From positions 1 to 64,000 of the forward strand of contig NZ_SPUM01000045.1 of NCBI RefSeq assembly GCF_004614195.1: a stretch of 64,000 nucleotides of DNA, read 5' to 3'. The number at the start of each line of letters is the position of its first letter. Within the stretch, counting starts at the first letter, position 1. Of the stretch, positions 54,438 to 63,273 are shown one piece after another. The position numbers and the translations under genes are program-made. The notes under the pieces are model-generated. The model was given only the letters and a program-made list of their open reading frames with translations. It ran no database searches and was not told where the DNA came from. This DNA is from Massilia horti. GTDB taxonomy: Bacteria > Pseudomonadota > Gammaproteobacteria > Burkholderiales > Burkholderiaceae_D.

Positions 54438-55934
54438 ATGAAGCCAAGGAATTTCTTCGTATTAGCTGCATTTGGCATCGCCTCGTCCGCATTTGCTGCG
54501 GACCCGGCCAGCCAGACACTCCTGAAGCAGGCGCTTGCAGCCCAGGGCGGCGAACCGTTGCTTCGCTCGGTGAAATCAATTTCGTTCGAGTCTTCAGGCT
54601 ACCGCAATATGCTCGAGCAGTCCGAACGGCCCGAAGGCCCGTACCTGATCGAGTTTCATGATCTGGCCGAACTGCGCGACCACGCGAACCGGGGGCTGTT
54701 CCGCCACCTGCAGGTGCGCACGCCGCTTGAAAGCTACACCTCGACGATGACCGTGGCGAATCAGGTTGCCATGCAGACCTTTGGTACCAGGCAAATGCCG
54801 GGCACCAGCCAGGACGTTAAGATCGCGGCCGAAGCGCTTGCCCTCAGTCCGGAACGGGTACTGCTCACCGCACTGGACGCCGCCGACACCCATCGCGAAG
54901 CCGACACCGTGCTGCACGGCGTGCCGCACCAGGTCGTCGGGTTCACGCTGGACGGGGGGCGCGCGCACATCTACCTCAATCAATATACGCACCTGCCTTC
55001 CGCGATCGATTACGCCGGCCCGCTCGCACGCGGCGGCAATGCCGCCTACCTGGGCGATGTGGTGCAGCGCACGGCGTGGAGCTTTTGGCGGCTGGACAAG
55101 AGCGGCCTGCGTTATCCGATGCAGTGGGACGTCCAGATTAACGGCATGCCGGACCGCACCATGATGTTGCGAGCGTTCAAGGTATCAACCGACTACGACC
55201 GGCCCCTGGTTGAGGTGCCGCAGGCGATTGCCGCGCAGTTCAAGCCGGACGCGCCGCCACGTGACCCGGCCGAGATGCCGCTCGGCGCCAAGCACCCCGA
55301 GATCGCTCCTGGCATCGTGCTGATTGAGGGTGCGTGGAACACGGCCCTGGTGGATCAGGGCGACGGCCTGGTCGTGATCGAGGCGCCGATTTCTTCAAGC
55401 TATTCGCGCAAAGTGCTGGCCGAGGCCGAGCGCCGCTATCCCGGCAAGCCGATCAAGGCGATGGTGACGACGTCCGACTCCTGGCCGCACCTGGCCGGCA
55501 TCCGCGAATATGTGGCGCGCGGCATTCCTGTCTATGCGCTCGACCTGTCCGAGCCGATCGTGCGCCGTACCTTGAGTGCGCCGTACTCGTGGCGTGGCGA
55601 TACGCTGCATAATGCGCCCCGCAAGGCCGACCTGCGTCTGGTCGGCGGCAAGACGGTGATCGGCACCGGTCCGAACCGCATTGAGCTTTACCCGCTGCGC
55701 GGCGCCACCACGGAGCGCCAGATGATGGCCTACTTGCCCGCGCACAAACTGCTCTACGGCAGCGACCCGTTCCAGAAGGACCGGGCGACCGGCACCTATA
55801 ACCAGCCGCAGCAGGTGAGCGAGCTGGTTCAGGCGGTCGAGCGCGAGCATCTCCAGGTGGACCGCTTTTTCATGATGCACATGCCGGTGGCGCCGTACAA
55901 GGAGCTACTGGAGGTGAAGGGCAGTGAGGACTGA
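54438..55934 (+). CDS. Secreted metallo-beta-lactamase-fold protein with degenerate metal site
   Basis: A 498-residue exported protein (signal peptide about 1-20, AFA cut). Residues about 21-270 form an N-terminal domain seen in some secreted MBL proteins, and about 285-495 the MBL fold (P-G-I-V-L-I-E-G-A-W-N-T-A-L-V-D-Q-G, then V-V-I-E-A-P). The site where H-x-H-x-D-H should be reads T-S-D-S-W-P-H, so the first two histidines and the Asp are missing. The later LYGSDPF segment replaces the usual G-D strand. Catalysis by the normal two-zinc mechanism is therefore doubtful. GGAT precedes the ATG at 54438. No operon partners. Confidence 0.72.
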   Translation: MKPRNFFVLAAFGIASSAFAADPASQTLLKQALAAQGGEPLLRSVKSISFESSGYRNMLEQSERPEGPYLIEFHDLAELRDHANRGLFRHLQVRTPLESYTSTMTVANQVAMQTFGTRQMPGTSQDVKIAAEALALSPERVLLTALDAADTHREADTVLHGVPHQVVGFTLDGGRAHIYLNQYTHLPSAIDYAGPLARGGNAAYLGDVVQRTAWSFWRLDKSGLRYPMQWDVQINGMPDRTMMLRAFKVSTDYDRPLVEVPQAIAAQFKPDAPPRDPAEMPLGAKHPEIAPGIVLIEGAWNTALVDQGDGLVVIEAPISSSYSRKVLAEAERRYPGKPIKAMVTTSDSWPHLAGIREYVARGIPVYALDLSEPIVRRTLSAPYSWRGDTLHNAPRKADLRLVGGKTVIGTGPNRIELYPLRGATTERQMMAYLPAHKLLYGSDPFQKDRATGTYNQPQQVSELVQAVEREHLQVDRFFMMHMPVAPYKELLEVKGSED

Positions 55935-55962
55935 GGACGGTGTGTTTTACCGGCTGCAGCAG

Positions 55963-56427
55963 CTAGCGACTCACCCGGACCGCTTCAAAGAAAAAGCCCT
56001 CCCAAAATATAACCACCCGATTGGGTTTCTTGACGAAGACTTGAGTGCAGTTAATATCAACAACGGTGACGGGGTTTGGCAACTTTAGCTTTGAAGCGCC
56101 GATTCCCGCTTCCCGTTGTAGATAAAGACTTGGCTCAACACGCTTCGTTTCGAAACCTGGTACCCCGCAATCCTGGCCGTCGTCAAATCGCGACCAATTT
56201 TTGCTTATCGTGAGGACGTGGCCGAGAAGTTGTTGAGCCTCTTGTTCGTCCAATGACGACGGGACGGTAAAATCCAGAGCGGAGACGAATTTCCATTTCC
56301 CGATAACCTCATGCCCGGGCTGCGCAGCTTGAGATGGCAATGGCGACCATGCCGCTAACGTGATGGCTGCCACCGATGGAAACGAACGCAGCCGCTGGCG
56401 CAAGGCGGGGCAATGCGAATATCCCAT
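55963..56427 (-). CDS. Secreted small protein next to lysozyme gene, candidate immunity protein
   Basis: A 154-residue protein of unknown family. It has an N-terminal signal peptide (basic start, hydrophobic core, SQA cut near residue 34) and a mature domain of about 120 residues, beta-rich, beginning G-K-W-K-F-V-S-A, with two cysteines. It begins ten bases after the stop of the lysozyme gene and has AGGA eight bases before its ATG, so the two are one operon. A periplasmic location is just what an immunity protein against a peptidoglycan-cutting toxin needs. Base composition is clearly lower in GC than the rest of the window. The immunity role is inference from position and export signal. Confidence 0.6.
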   Translation of the reverse strand: MGYSHCPALRQRLRSFPSVAAITLAAWSPLPSQAAQPGHEVIGKWKFVSALDFTVPSSLDEQEAQQLLGHVLTISKNWSRFDDGQDCGVPGFETKRVEPSLYLQREAGIGASKLKLPNPVTVVDINCTQVFVKKPNRVVIFWEGFFFEAVRVSR

Positions 56428-56437
56428 GTTAACGATC

Positions 56438-56989
56438 CTATTTGCTTTCTTGCCTAGAAATTTCCGCTGCATTACGGAACGGCGCGCTTTCCTCTGCGCG
56501 ACGAGTTATAAGTCCGGGCGCCATCTTTAATTTCCCATCGACATCCGATTTAATCACACCTGACATTATCTTAGCGGCAGTCGCAAAGTCGTTTCTGTTC
56601 AAGGCGGAATATACCTCTTGGTTAGTGACGTTCTTGGTGTTATATGTAAAACTCACCAGGCCGTCGAATTGGGCTTGATTGAGTGGGACCTGTACTTTGA
56701 GTTTAACTCGCCGCTCGGCCTCGGCTATCCGTTTATTATATTCAATGTCGATTGAGGCTGCGTCTACTTTCCGCTTAAGCTCTTCGGGGGTGCACACGCC
56801 TCGATGGTGGTAAAAGCCGATTCCCCAGGTGCAATTCCCCTTGTTTCTGCCCAGGTCGTTGTAATATTTGAGTACAGCTTTCTCCGTATTCCGCATTTTC
56901 GCTCGCGCCTCCGGACTCATGGTCATCCCCGCATTTGCGGAGCTTGAGGAATTGGGTTTGGAATTCGTAGTCGTCATTTTTAGCCCCAT
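56438..56989 (-). CDS. Phage-type lysozyme (GH24-like), candidate type VI effector
   Basis: A 183-residue muramidase-like protein. It has the phage lysozyme catalytic triad spacing: Glu36, Asp45 (nine residues later, as in T4) and Thr54 in G-N-C-T-W-G-I-G-F. The following H-H-R-G-V-C and the helical part with Q-F-D-G-L-V-S-F-T-Y-N complete the GH24 fold. There is no signal peptide, and the first 25 residues are Ser/Thr/Asn-rich and disordered, so export must use another route: holin, or type VI delivery. No holin is present, and an Hcp fragment lies directly upstream on the opposite strand. An internal ATG at 56977 is an alternative start. GC is lower than in the neighbours. Confidence 0.8.
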   Translation of the reverse strand: MGLKMTTTNSKPNSSSSANAGMTMSPEARAKMRNTEKAVLKYYNDLGRNKGNCTWGIGFYHHRGVCTPEELKRKVDAASIDIEYNKRIAEAERRVKLKVQVPLNQAQFDGLVSFTYNTKNVTNQEVYSALNRNDFATAAKIMSGVIKSDVDGKLKMAPGLITRRAEESAPFRNAAEISRQESK

Positions 56990-57031
56990 CAGACCTAGAC
57001 CGCCAACTTATCACTTGCGCATAAACAGTCA

Positions 57032-57451
57032 TTGTTTTCCATCAAGCAGGCTCAGCAGCAATGCTTGCGCAGTGCTGTGGCATCAACCTCGGGTGGGCAT
57101 ACTATCGCACGAGCCGAAATGGAGGACGTTGCATTTACCAAGCTAGCCGATTTGTCCTCGCCCATTCTGGCGCAGCACTGCGCGATGGGAAAGACCATTC
57201 CAAAGGCTAAATTCGAGTTTATGCGCGCCGATGGAAGCGGCAAGCCGATCAAGTATTCTGAAATGGATTTAACAAACGTGCTTATCGGCGCAATGCATCC
57301 GAGCATTGAAGTCGGCGGGTTCCTGACTGAGCAAGTAACGTTAAAATTTTCGAAGGTGACATGGACGTATACGCAGCAAATGACCGGCGGTGGCGCGGGT
57401 GGTAGCACGGTCGGTGGCTGGGACCTAGCGGCCAATAAAGCGGCTGCCTAG
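57032..57451 (+). pseudogene. N-terminally truncated Hcp (type VI secretion tube protein)
   Basis: The frame encodes the last two thirds of an Hcp1-family protein: S-T-S-G-G-H-T, M-E-D-V-A-F-T-K-L-A-D-L-S-S-P-I-L-A-Q, GKTIPKAKFEFMRADG, and the C-terminus W-T-Y-T-Q-Q-M and G-G-W-D-L-A-A-N-K. The first roughly 55 residues (the strand with the K-G-E-S-x-D motif) are absent; similarity begins near 57071, only 80 bases from the divergent lysozyme start, and no match is found further upstream. Only TTG (57032) or an internal ATG (57119) could start it. Without the N-terminal strands a hexameric ring is unlikely, so it is scored as a remnant. Confidence 0.75.
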
Positions 57452-57526
57452 ACAGGAGATGAAAGGCGGCGAGGACCGAGGCCGGCGTCGGTCCCCGCAT
57501 GCCGGGCTTATGCTGTCGCGTGCTTG

Positions 57527-58444
57527 TCAGCCGGCGTTGTTCCTGTGGGCAGACGCGCATGAAACTACGCCGGCGATAAGCAGTACCATCGCCGCGCTTT
57601 CGAGCGCGGTGGGCCAGCGCTGTTCCCACAGGAATCCGTAAAGGGAGGCGAACAGCGTCTCAAACACAATCATTTGCCCCACGAGGGTTAGCGGAAGCGT
57701 GCGGCTGGCGTGATTCCAGAGTGCGTTACCAAGTACCGAGCAAAAGATTGCGACCGCGGTGACAACGCCGGCGAAATAAAACCATTCTGACGTTCCGTGG
57801 CTGGCGGTGGCCGCGATGGACGCCGGCACTGCCAGCATAAGCGCTTCCACACCTGTGACCACCCCGGTCAAGAGGCTCCATTCGTGAGCCGAAACGGATT
57901 GCAGCCGTGCCAGCCATCTGCTGTTACTGACTGCGTAGATGGTCCAGGATACGAGCGATCCTATCGCGCACAGCAGCCCAGCGAGCGATCCATGCCCAGG
58001 GCCGGACAACGACTGCCAACCGATGCAAATCAGCCCTGCCGCGCTCAGGGCTAGCGACGGCACCAGCCGTCGCAACGCCAGCGCATGCTTATCGCGGCTT
58101 CCAACCAGCGTGACGGTCACGGGCAACAAGCCGATTACAAGCGAAGGCATCGCTACGCCGCCGAGCTGCACTGCGTTCGCAAGAAACACGTAATAGATGA
58201 TGTTGCCTGTGAAGCTGAGCCAGATGAGGGCGCGCCACTCCTTCCATGTCAGCCTTCCCGCCAAACGCCGCCAAATTGGCGCCACCAGCACGGCCGCGAC
58301 AATTCCGTACGCCAGGTAGCGTCCGGCGGAAAGCTGAATCGGCTGGAAGCCGGGGGTCAGTTTCGGTGCAAGAAATACCAGGCCCCAAAAGGCGCCGGCG
58401 ACGATACTTGAGCCAATGCCGAGCCAAGTTTTGTTAACAACCAT
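57527..58444 (-). CDS. EamA/DMT-family transporter
   Basis: A 305-residue inner-membrane protein with ten predicted helices in two EamA repeats (about 8-140 and 150-300), as in drug/metabolite exporters such as RhaT/YdcZ relatives. The W-G-L-V-F-L-A-P-K-L and R-Y-L-A-Y-G-I motifs fit the first repeat; L-W-N-H-A-S-R-T-L-P-L-T fits the second. Substrate unknown. The AraC-family regulator gene lies 60 bases upstream in the same direction and probably controls it. Confidence 0.87.
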   Translation of the reverse strand: MVVNKTWLGIGSSIVAGAFWGLVFLAPKLTPGFQPIQLSAGRYLAYGIVAAVLVAPIWRRLAGRLTWKEWRALIWLSFTGNIIYYVFLANAVQLGGVAMPSLVIGLLPVTVTLVGSRDKHALALRRLVPSLALSAAGLICIGWQSLSGPGHGSLAGLLCAIGSLVSWTIYAVSNSRWLARLQSVSAHEWSLLTGVVTGVEALMLAVPASIAATASHGTSEWFYFAGVVTAVAIFCSVLGNALWNHASRTLPLTLVGQMIVFETLFASLYGFLWEQRWPTALESAAMVLLIAGVVSCASAHRNNAG

Positions 58445-58504
58445 GATTGAATCTCCCGAAACCGGGGATTCTGGACGGTTTGTCCCAAGCTTTCTTGGCG
58501 CGCG

Positions 58505-59263
58505 CTACTGTCTTTTTGGCCTGTTCTCTCGGCTTTGGCGGCGATATGCGGCGGGCGTCGTATCCATGGCATTGCGCATTGCCCGTGTCAGGGTGCTCTG
58601 GTCAGAGAAACCTGCGCCAAGTGCGATATCGGCGATAGAACGGTCGGTATGAGCCAGCCATTCGCATGCGCGGTTGATTCGCTGCGCAAGCAGCCAGGCA
58701 TGGGGGCTGGTGTCCAGTTCCGAGCGAAACAGGGCGTGAAGCCGGCTAATGCTCAGGCCAGCACTTCGGGCCATCGATTCGGTAGTCCAGGGCAAACCCG
58801 GTTCGCCCTCAATTCTGGCCAAAAGCGCGGCCAGGCGCGAAGTCGGCTGCGCAACGCTCGACGTGAGCGTGTCGAGCAGCAGTGGTACCCAGCCGTTGAC
58901 TACCGCTGGCCGGATATCCTGCTGATCCGTGATGATCCCCATGTATTCGACCAGCTTGCGCGCGGCTGGGCTAATTCCCGTGAACGGCTTGTCCAGCAGC
59001 CGCTCCCACGATCCTTGGGTGATGGTCGCGACATCGATATCGAGGATGATCGAGCGATTTGCGGTGCTACTGCATTGGGAGTGCCAGGCGCCGGGCCTGA
59101 CCAGGGCGCCATGGAGCGGGTCAAGCTGTTTTTGCTTTCCTTCGATCTCGAGTAAAAGCTCGCCACTGACAGGCAGTACGAGCTGGGCAAATTCGTGGCG
59201 ATCCGATTGCCTGTTTGCGCAGTAGCTGCGGACATGAAGGTCGACGAATGGTACTGCGCTCAT
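58505..59263 (-). CDS. AraC-family transcriptional regulator
   Basis: A 252-residue regulator with an N-terminal cupin-like sensor (about 1-100; H-E-F-A-Q-L-V-L-P-V-S-G-E) and two C-terminal helix-turn-helix motifs (about 155-250; M-A-R-S-A-G-L-S-I-S-R-L-H-A-L-F-R and I-A-L-G-A-G-F-S-D-Q-S-T-L-T-R-A-M-R). The start at 59263 was chosen because the cupin strand follows; 14 more codons are open upstream. It precedes an EamA transporter gene in the same direction, so it probably regulates that exporter. Confidence 0.87.
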   Translation of the reverse strand: MSAVPFVDLHVRSYCANRQSDRHEFAQLVLPVSGELLLEIEGKQKQLDPLHGALVRPGAWHSQCSSTANRSIILDIDVATITQGSWERLLDKPFTGISPAARKLVEYMGIITDQQDIRPAVVNGWVPLLLDTLTSSVAQPTSRLAALLARIEGEPGLPWTTESMARSAGLSISRLHALFRSELDTSPHAWLLAQRINRACEWLAHTDRSIADIALGAGFSDQSTLTRAMRNAMDTTPAAYRRQSRENRPKRQ

Positions 59264-59352
59264 AACACACCGATGCTGGTCAAGCCGAATCCCCGAGTCT
59301 AGCATGGCAGCTGGAACGCCTGTGTAGCAGGCGCCCCTTGAAAAACGTATTT

Positions 59353-59375
59353 CGGGGCGGCTCCCGACCGCCCCG
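59353..59375 (-). terminator. Possible terminator of pilY1
   Basis: CGGGGCGG/CCGCCCCG stem, 7-base loop, just after the pilY1 stop on the minus strand. The T-rich stretch after it is weak (AAATACGTTTTT). Confidence 0.55.
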
Positions 59376-59380
59376 TGCCA

Positions 59381-62300
59381 TCAATCGCTCGAGGTGTAGG
59401 TGTAGGCGCGGTTGCGCTTGGAGCTGATCGTGGGCCGGATCTTCTGCGGTGCGATCGCGACGCTGGCGCCGGCCGCACCGTCGCTGGCTTTCTGGGCCGC
59501 GCCGATCACCACCGTGGTCGCCTTGCCGTCGACCGGCACGCCAGTGGCCAGCACCGGCGAGGGCGGCAGGCCGCCGCCCACGAATGGCGAGGAGCGCTGG
59601 CCTCCGCAGGCGCCAGGGGTGCCGATCGCGCCGGATGCGTTGAACAGGTTGACCCAGTAGCCGCGCGCTTCGCCCAGCGTGGTGGCGCAGGTGCCGGCCG
59701 CCGGCGGTATCGGCCGGTTGGTGCTGAAGGTGACCATGCCGCCGGCGATCAAGGCGGAGGTGACCACCTGTTCGCCCTGGCCGTTCGCGTTCAGGTTCAT
59801 GAACCAGCCGTCCGGGCCCTCGCCGGGCAGGATCGGCGCCGCGGCGCAATCGGTGCTGGCGCTGTAATCGACCAGCGCGTCCAGGTCCTTGACGCCGCTG
59901 CCCAGCGGCGCGGCCAGCTTGTCCTTGTACACATAGAAGCGGTTGCGCACGTTGGCATACGGGTAGTGCTCGTACAAAGGGTGCTCGCGGTCGCCACTGC
60001 CGATCGCCACGTAGACGTAGCCTTTGCTGGCCAAGAGCGCGGGCGCGAACAGGAACTTGCGGCCGCCGGTGCTGGTGCGCGCGACCATGCGGCTGGTCCA
60101 GGCGGACGGCGCCAGCGGCAGGTGGGTGTTGGTGCTGTCGATGAAGTCGACCCGGTACAGGTTGCCGCCGGTATCGGCCGCGTAGGCGTAATCCGGGGAG
60201 CCGTCGTTGTCGACGTCGACCATCGCCACGTCGGCCGCGACCGCGCGCTCGGTGACAAACGAGCGGATCAGCGCGCCGGTGGCGGCATCCAGCACGTAGA
60301 TCATGCCGCCCTTTTTGCCGGCGCAGCTCGGGGTGCGGGTGTCGGCGTCCTCGCAGCGGTCGTAGCCGCCGCCGACCACCACCACCGGGCTGGTGCCCGA
60401 GTAGCCCTTGATCAAGGCCACGCTCGGGGTCGACCAGGTCTGGCCGATCATCTCCATGCCCGGGGTGCATCCGGTGTCGTCAAGGAGGTTCGGGCAGCCG
60501 GCTTTCCATTTGAAGGCCGGATTGTCGGGGTTGGTGACGTCGAGCGAATAGATCATGCGGCCGCCCCGGCGCATGGACGGGTAGATCCAGACCTGCGAGT
60601 TGTCGGCGTTCTGGTAGACCCCGGTCGAGCCGTCGAAGAAGTAGTCCTTCGGCGTCGGCGACGTAGGCAGGCCGGCCGGCATGTGAGGGTAGGCGACCAG
60701 CGGGCTGTTGGTCTTCAGGCGCGACAGGCGCGGGAAGAATTCGGGCGCGACGAAGGCCCAGCGCTCGACCCCGGTGGCGGCGTTCAGCGCGCGCAGGGTG
60801 CCGTCGTTGGCGCCGTAGAACACGGTCACCCCGGTTCTGCCGCCATAGTTCAGCGGCAGCGGGCGGGAGTGGATCACGTCGCCGTGGATCGACGGCCGGG
60901 TGGTGGTCAGCTGGCCGGTGCCTTTCTCGTTGTTGACGTCCTCGCCGCGGATGAAGCGCACCAGGCTGTCGTCCAGGCCGGAATTACCGATGTTCAAAGG
61001 GGTCAGCGTCCTGCCCGACAGGGTGAGCACGTTGCGGTTGACCGCCTGGCTGGTGGTGGTGCCGGACGGCGCGTTGCCATAGCGCAGGATCTGGGCCGCC
61101 GCGCCCTTCTCGACGAACGGACCGTCCGGCGCGTCGGAGTACTTGTTGAAGCCGCCGAGGGTGCAGGTGCCCGCGGGGTCGGGCGTCACGCCCAGGTTGT
61201 TCCAGTAACTGCCGCTGTCGCTGGTCCAGTAGCTGGTCGCGCATGGCGTCACGAAGCCGGTCAGCGGGTTGACCGCGGGCTGGCCGGCGACGTCGCCGAG
61301 GTCGACGTTCGAGCCCGAGTTGATCAGCTGGTAGCGCTTGAGGTTGCCGAACCAGCGCGGCTGGGCCTGCGCGTCCGGGCGGAACATGCCGATGAACACC
61401 TGGTTCTCGTTCTGGGAACGGTTGGTGGCATTGACCGGCAGCGACGTCGAGGCGAACGAGACGTTGACCGCCTGGATCTCGATCAGGATCTGCCGCAGCG
61501 CGTCGATGATCGCCTGCTCGCTGCGCGCCGCGAAGTACTTGCCGCCGCCCGCCTTGGCCATGCTCATCAGGAGGGCGGTCTGGGTCGCGTCCGGCTGGGC
61601 GTTGTAGACGTCGATGGTGTAGGTGGTGACCGATGGGCGGATGGAGCTGCCGGACAGCGGCACCCCCTGGTCGTGCAGCAGGCGCGCCCACTCGTCGGCG
61701 TTGCGCGGGCCAGTGTCGGTACTGCTGGTGCCAGTGGGCGTGGTCGTGATCACGGTGTTGGTGCCCATCACGTTAAATCGCGTGGTGTTCCTGCCGCACG
61801 AGGCGTTCGAGGCCGCCGCGCCGATGCTGCAGCCGTCGGTGTAGGACGAGCAGGCACTACTGAAGTTGGGCAGTTCGGCCGCTGCCAGGCCGGCGTTCTT
61901 GTAGCAGGCGGCGGTGGTGCCGACCTGGGTTTGGGTGCTGGTGCTGGTGCTCGTAAAGTTCGGCAGGCCGAGCTGGGTCACCGGGATCAGCCTGCCGCTC
62001 GCGTCACGGTTGTTGGTGATGGTGTTGAGCGCGTTCGTGTTGGCCGCACTGTCGGAGGCCGGACCGCTCTGGTTCGGGTTGCCGATGAAGATCACGAAGG
62101 TCTTGCCGCAGGTGTTGTCGGCAGTCAGCGGCGAAGCGAAGCGCGAGAAGGGGGCGGTGTACCCGGCCGCGTCGGCCTTGCTGGCCACCACGGCGGACGG
62201 CGAATACGAGTTGGCGCCGGCGAAGTAGTTGTACACGTCGTACATCAGGTCGCCGTACGCCGTGTTCGAATTGCGCTTTTCGTCGGGGCTGTTGATGTTG

Positions 62301-62689
62301 TTGTAGATAATCGTCAGCTGGTTCGACAAGTTCATCTTGTTGGTCGCATCCATCGGCCGGATTGCGTAGCGGATGAAGCCGCCAGTGTCGTTGGCGTTGC
62401 CGCCGGTGACGAATTCCATCAGGCCGAGGCTGATCGAGCCGTCCATCTCGGCCATCACAGTCCTGATCGCGTTGGTCTCGGACTGGCCTTGGGACGGGCC
62501 GGACCATTTCTGGCTCTGGCGTGCCCAGTTCGAGGTGTTGTCCAGTACGATCAGGATGCGCGGGTTGGCCGCCATGCCGCCGGAGGCGCCGGTGAAGATG
62601 TCGATGTCGTCGGCGCCGGCGTTAAGCGGAATGGCGGCGGCCAAGGGCAAGGCCAAGGCAAGCGCCCGGCTAAAAGTCGTGCGGATCAT
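59381..62689 (-). CDS. pilY1: Type IV pilus tip adhesin/assembly protein PilY1
   Basis: A 1102-residue secreted protein (signal peptide about 1-25) of the PilY1/PilC family, which primes type IV pili, sits at the tip and senses surfaces. N-terminal von Willebrand A-like region (about 35-430, MIDAS-like D-N-T-S-N), then a seven-bladed beta-propeller in the C-terminal half. The propeller contains a calcium loop D-V-D-N-D-G-S-P-D around residue 820, as in P. aeruginosa. The start at 62689 has GAGG seven bases upstream; a longer upstream frame is Arg/Gly-rich and not coding. It begins 14 bases after pilX and is the last gene of the unit here. Confidence 0.9.
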   Translation of the reverse strand: MIRTTFSRALALALPLAAAIPLNAGADDIDIFTGASGGMAANPRILIVLDNTSNWARQSQKWSGPSQGQSETNAIRTVMAEMDGSISLGLMEFVTGGNANDTGGFIRYAIRPMDATNKMNLSNQLTIIYNNINSPDEKRNSNTAYGDLMYDVYNYFAGANSYSPSAVVASKADAAGYTAPFSRFASPLTADNTCGKTFVIFIGNPNQSGPASDSAANTNALNTITNNRDASGRLIPVTQLGLPNFTSTSTSTQTQVGTTAACYKNAGLAAAELPNFSSACSSYTDGCSIGAAASNASCGRNTTRFNVMGTNTVITTTPTGTSSTDTGPRNADEWARLLHDQGVPLSGSSIRPSVTTYTIDVYNAQPDATQTALLMSMAKAGGGKYFAARSEQAIIDALRQILIEIQAVNVSFASTSLPVNATNRSQNENQVFIGMFRPDAQAQPRWFGNLKRYQLINSGSNVDLGDVAGQPAVNPLTGFVTPCATSYWTSDSGSYWNNLGVTPDPAGTCTLGGFNKYSDAPDGPFVEKGAAAQILRYGNAPSGTTTSQAVNRNVLTLSGRTLTPLNIGNSGLDDSLVRFIRGEDVNNEKGTGQLTTTRPSIHGDVIHSRPLPLNYGGRTGVTVFYGANDGTLRALNAATGVERWAFVAPEFFPRLSRLKTNSPLVAYPHMPAGLPTSPTPKDYFFDGSTGVYQNADNSQVWIYPSMRRGGRMIYSLDVTNPDNPAFKWKAGCPNLLDDTGCTPGMEMIGQTWSTPSVALIKGYSGTSPVVVVGGGYDRCEDADTRTPSCAGKKGGMIYVLDAATGALIRSFVTERAVAADVAMVDVDNDGSPDYAYAADTGGNLYRVDFIDSTNTHLPLAPSAWTSRMVARTSTGGRKFLFAPALLASKGYVYVAIGSGDREHPLYEHYPYANVRNRFYVYKDKLAAPLGSGVKDLDALVDYSASTDCAAAPILPGEGPDGWFMNLNANGQGEQVVTSALIAGGMVTFSTNRPIPPAAGTCATTLGEARGYWVNLFNASGAIGTPGACGGQRSSPFVGGGLPPSPVLATGVPVDGKATTVVIGAAQKASDGAAGASVAIAPQKIRPTISSKRNRAYTYTSSD

Positions 62690-62703
62690 GGCGTCCTCTC
62701 TGT

Positions 62704-63273
62704 TCATGAACTGGGGCAGTTGTTGGCGACGTCGTCGCGCGCCACGCGCACGGCCACGCCCTGGGTCACCTTGACCTGGGCCCCGCTGTCGGTATCGGTG
62801 CCCACGGCCGTTACCTCCCACACGGTGTCGGCGCAGGCCGAGCTGCCGTCGACCGCGCCGGCCACGCCGAAGCTCTGGCCGCTGCCCATGCTGCACTCGG
62901 CATCTTCACGCTTGGCCAGGTCGAGCGCGGAGTTCATGATGACCGGCGCCATTACGCACTTGGGCCTGGGCGTGATCGCGACCTTGACGTCGGTCTTGCC
63001 GTCGCCGTTGGTGTCGATGCAGCGCTGGTTCGGCCCTTCACAAGGGTTGGCCAGGATGTCGTCCGGCGTGACGAAAAACCGCGTATTGCTGATGGTTTCC
63101 TCGATCACTTCGCGCGCTGCCGCCGTCGCCTCGTCGCGCCGCTGCATGTTGGTCACGACTTGCAGGTTCGATTTTCCGAGATTAAAGCTGGTCAGGGCGA
63201 CCAGGGTCAGCAGCACGAGCAGGATCAGCGCGGTGACCAGGGTGATGCCGCGCTGGCGGTGCAGGGTAATCAT
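62704..63273 (-). CDS. pilX: Minor pilin PilX
   Basis: A 189-residue minor pilin. The N-terminus (Q-R-G-I-T-L-V-T-A-L, then a 20-residue hydrophobic helix LILLVLLTLVALTSF) is a class III/IV prepilin signal like PilX, with the peptidase cut after the Gly. The C-terminal domain has an uncommon D-T-N-G-D-G-K-T-D loop near residue 90, which looks like a calcium site, and several cysteines. It overlaps the pilW stop by four bases and precedes pilY1. It helps to start pilus assembly together with PilV, PilW, FimU and PilY1. Confidence 0.85.
   Translation of the reverse strand: MITLHRQRGITLVTALILLVLLTLVALTSFNLGKSNLQVVTNMQRRDEATAAAREVIEETISNTRFFVTPDDILANPCEGPNQRCIDTNGDGKTDVKVAITPRPKCVMAPVIMNSALDLAKREDAECSMGSGQSFGVAGAVDGSSACADTVWEVTAVGTDTDSGAQVKVTQGVAVRVARDDVANNCPSS

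Noticed and set aside
56438..57451. Prophage lysis cassette or prophage remnant
   Set aside because: No holin, spanin, structural or integrase gene and no attachment site; the neighbour is an Hcp fragment, which fits type VI better.
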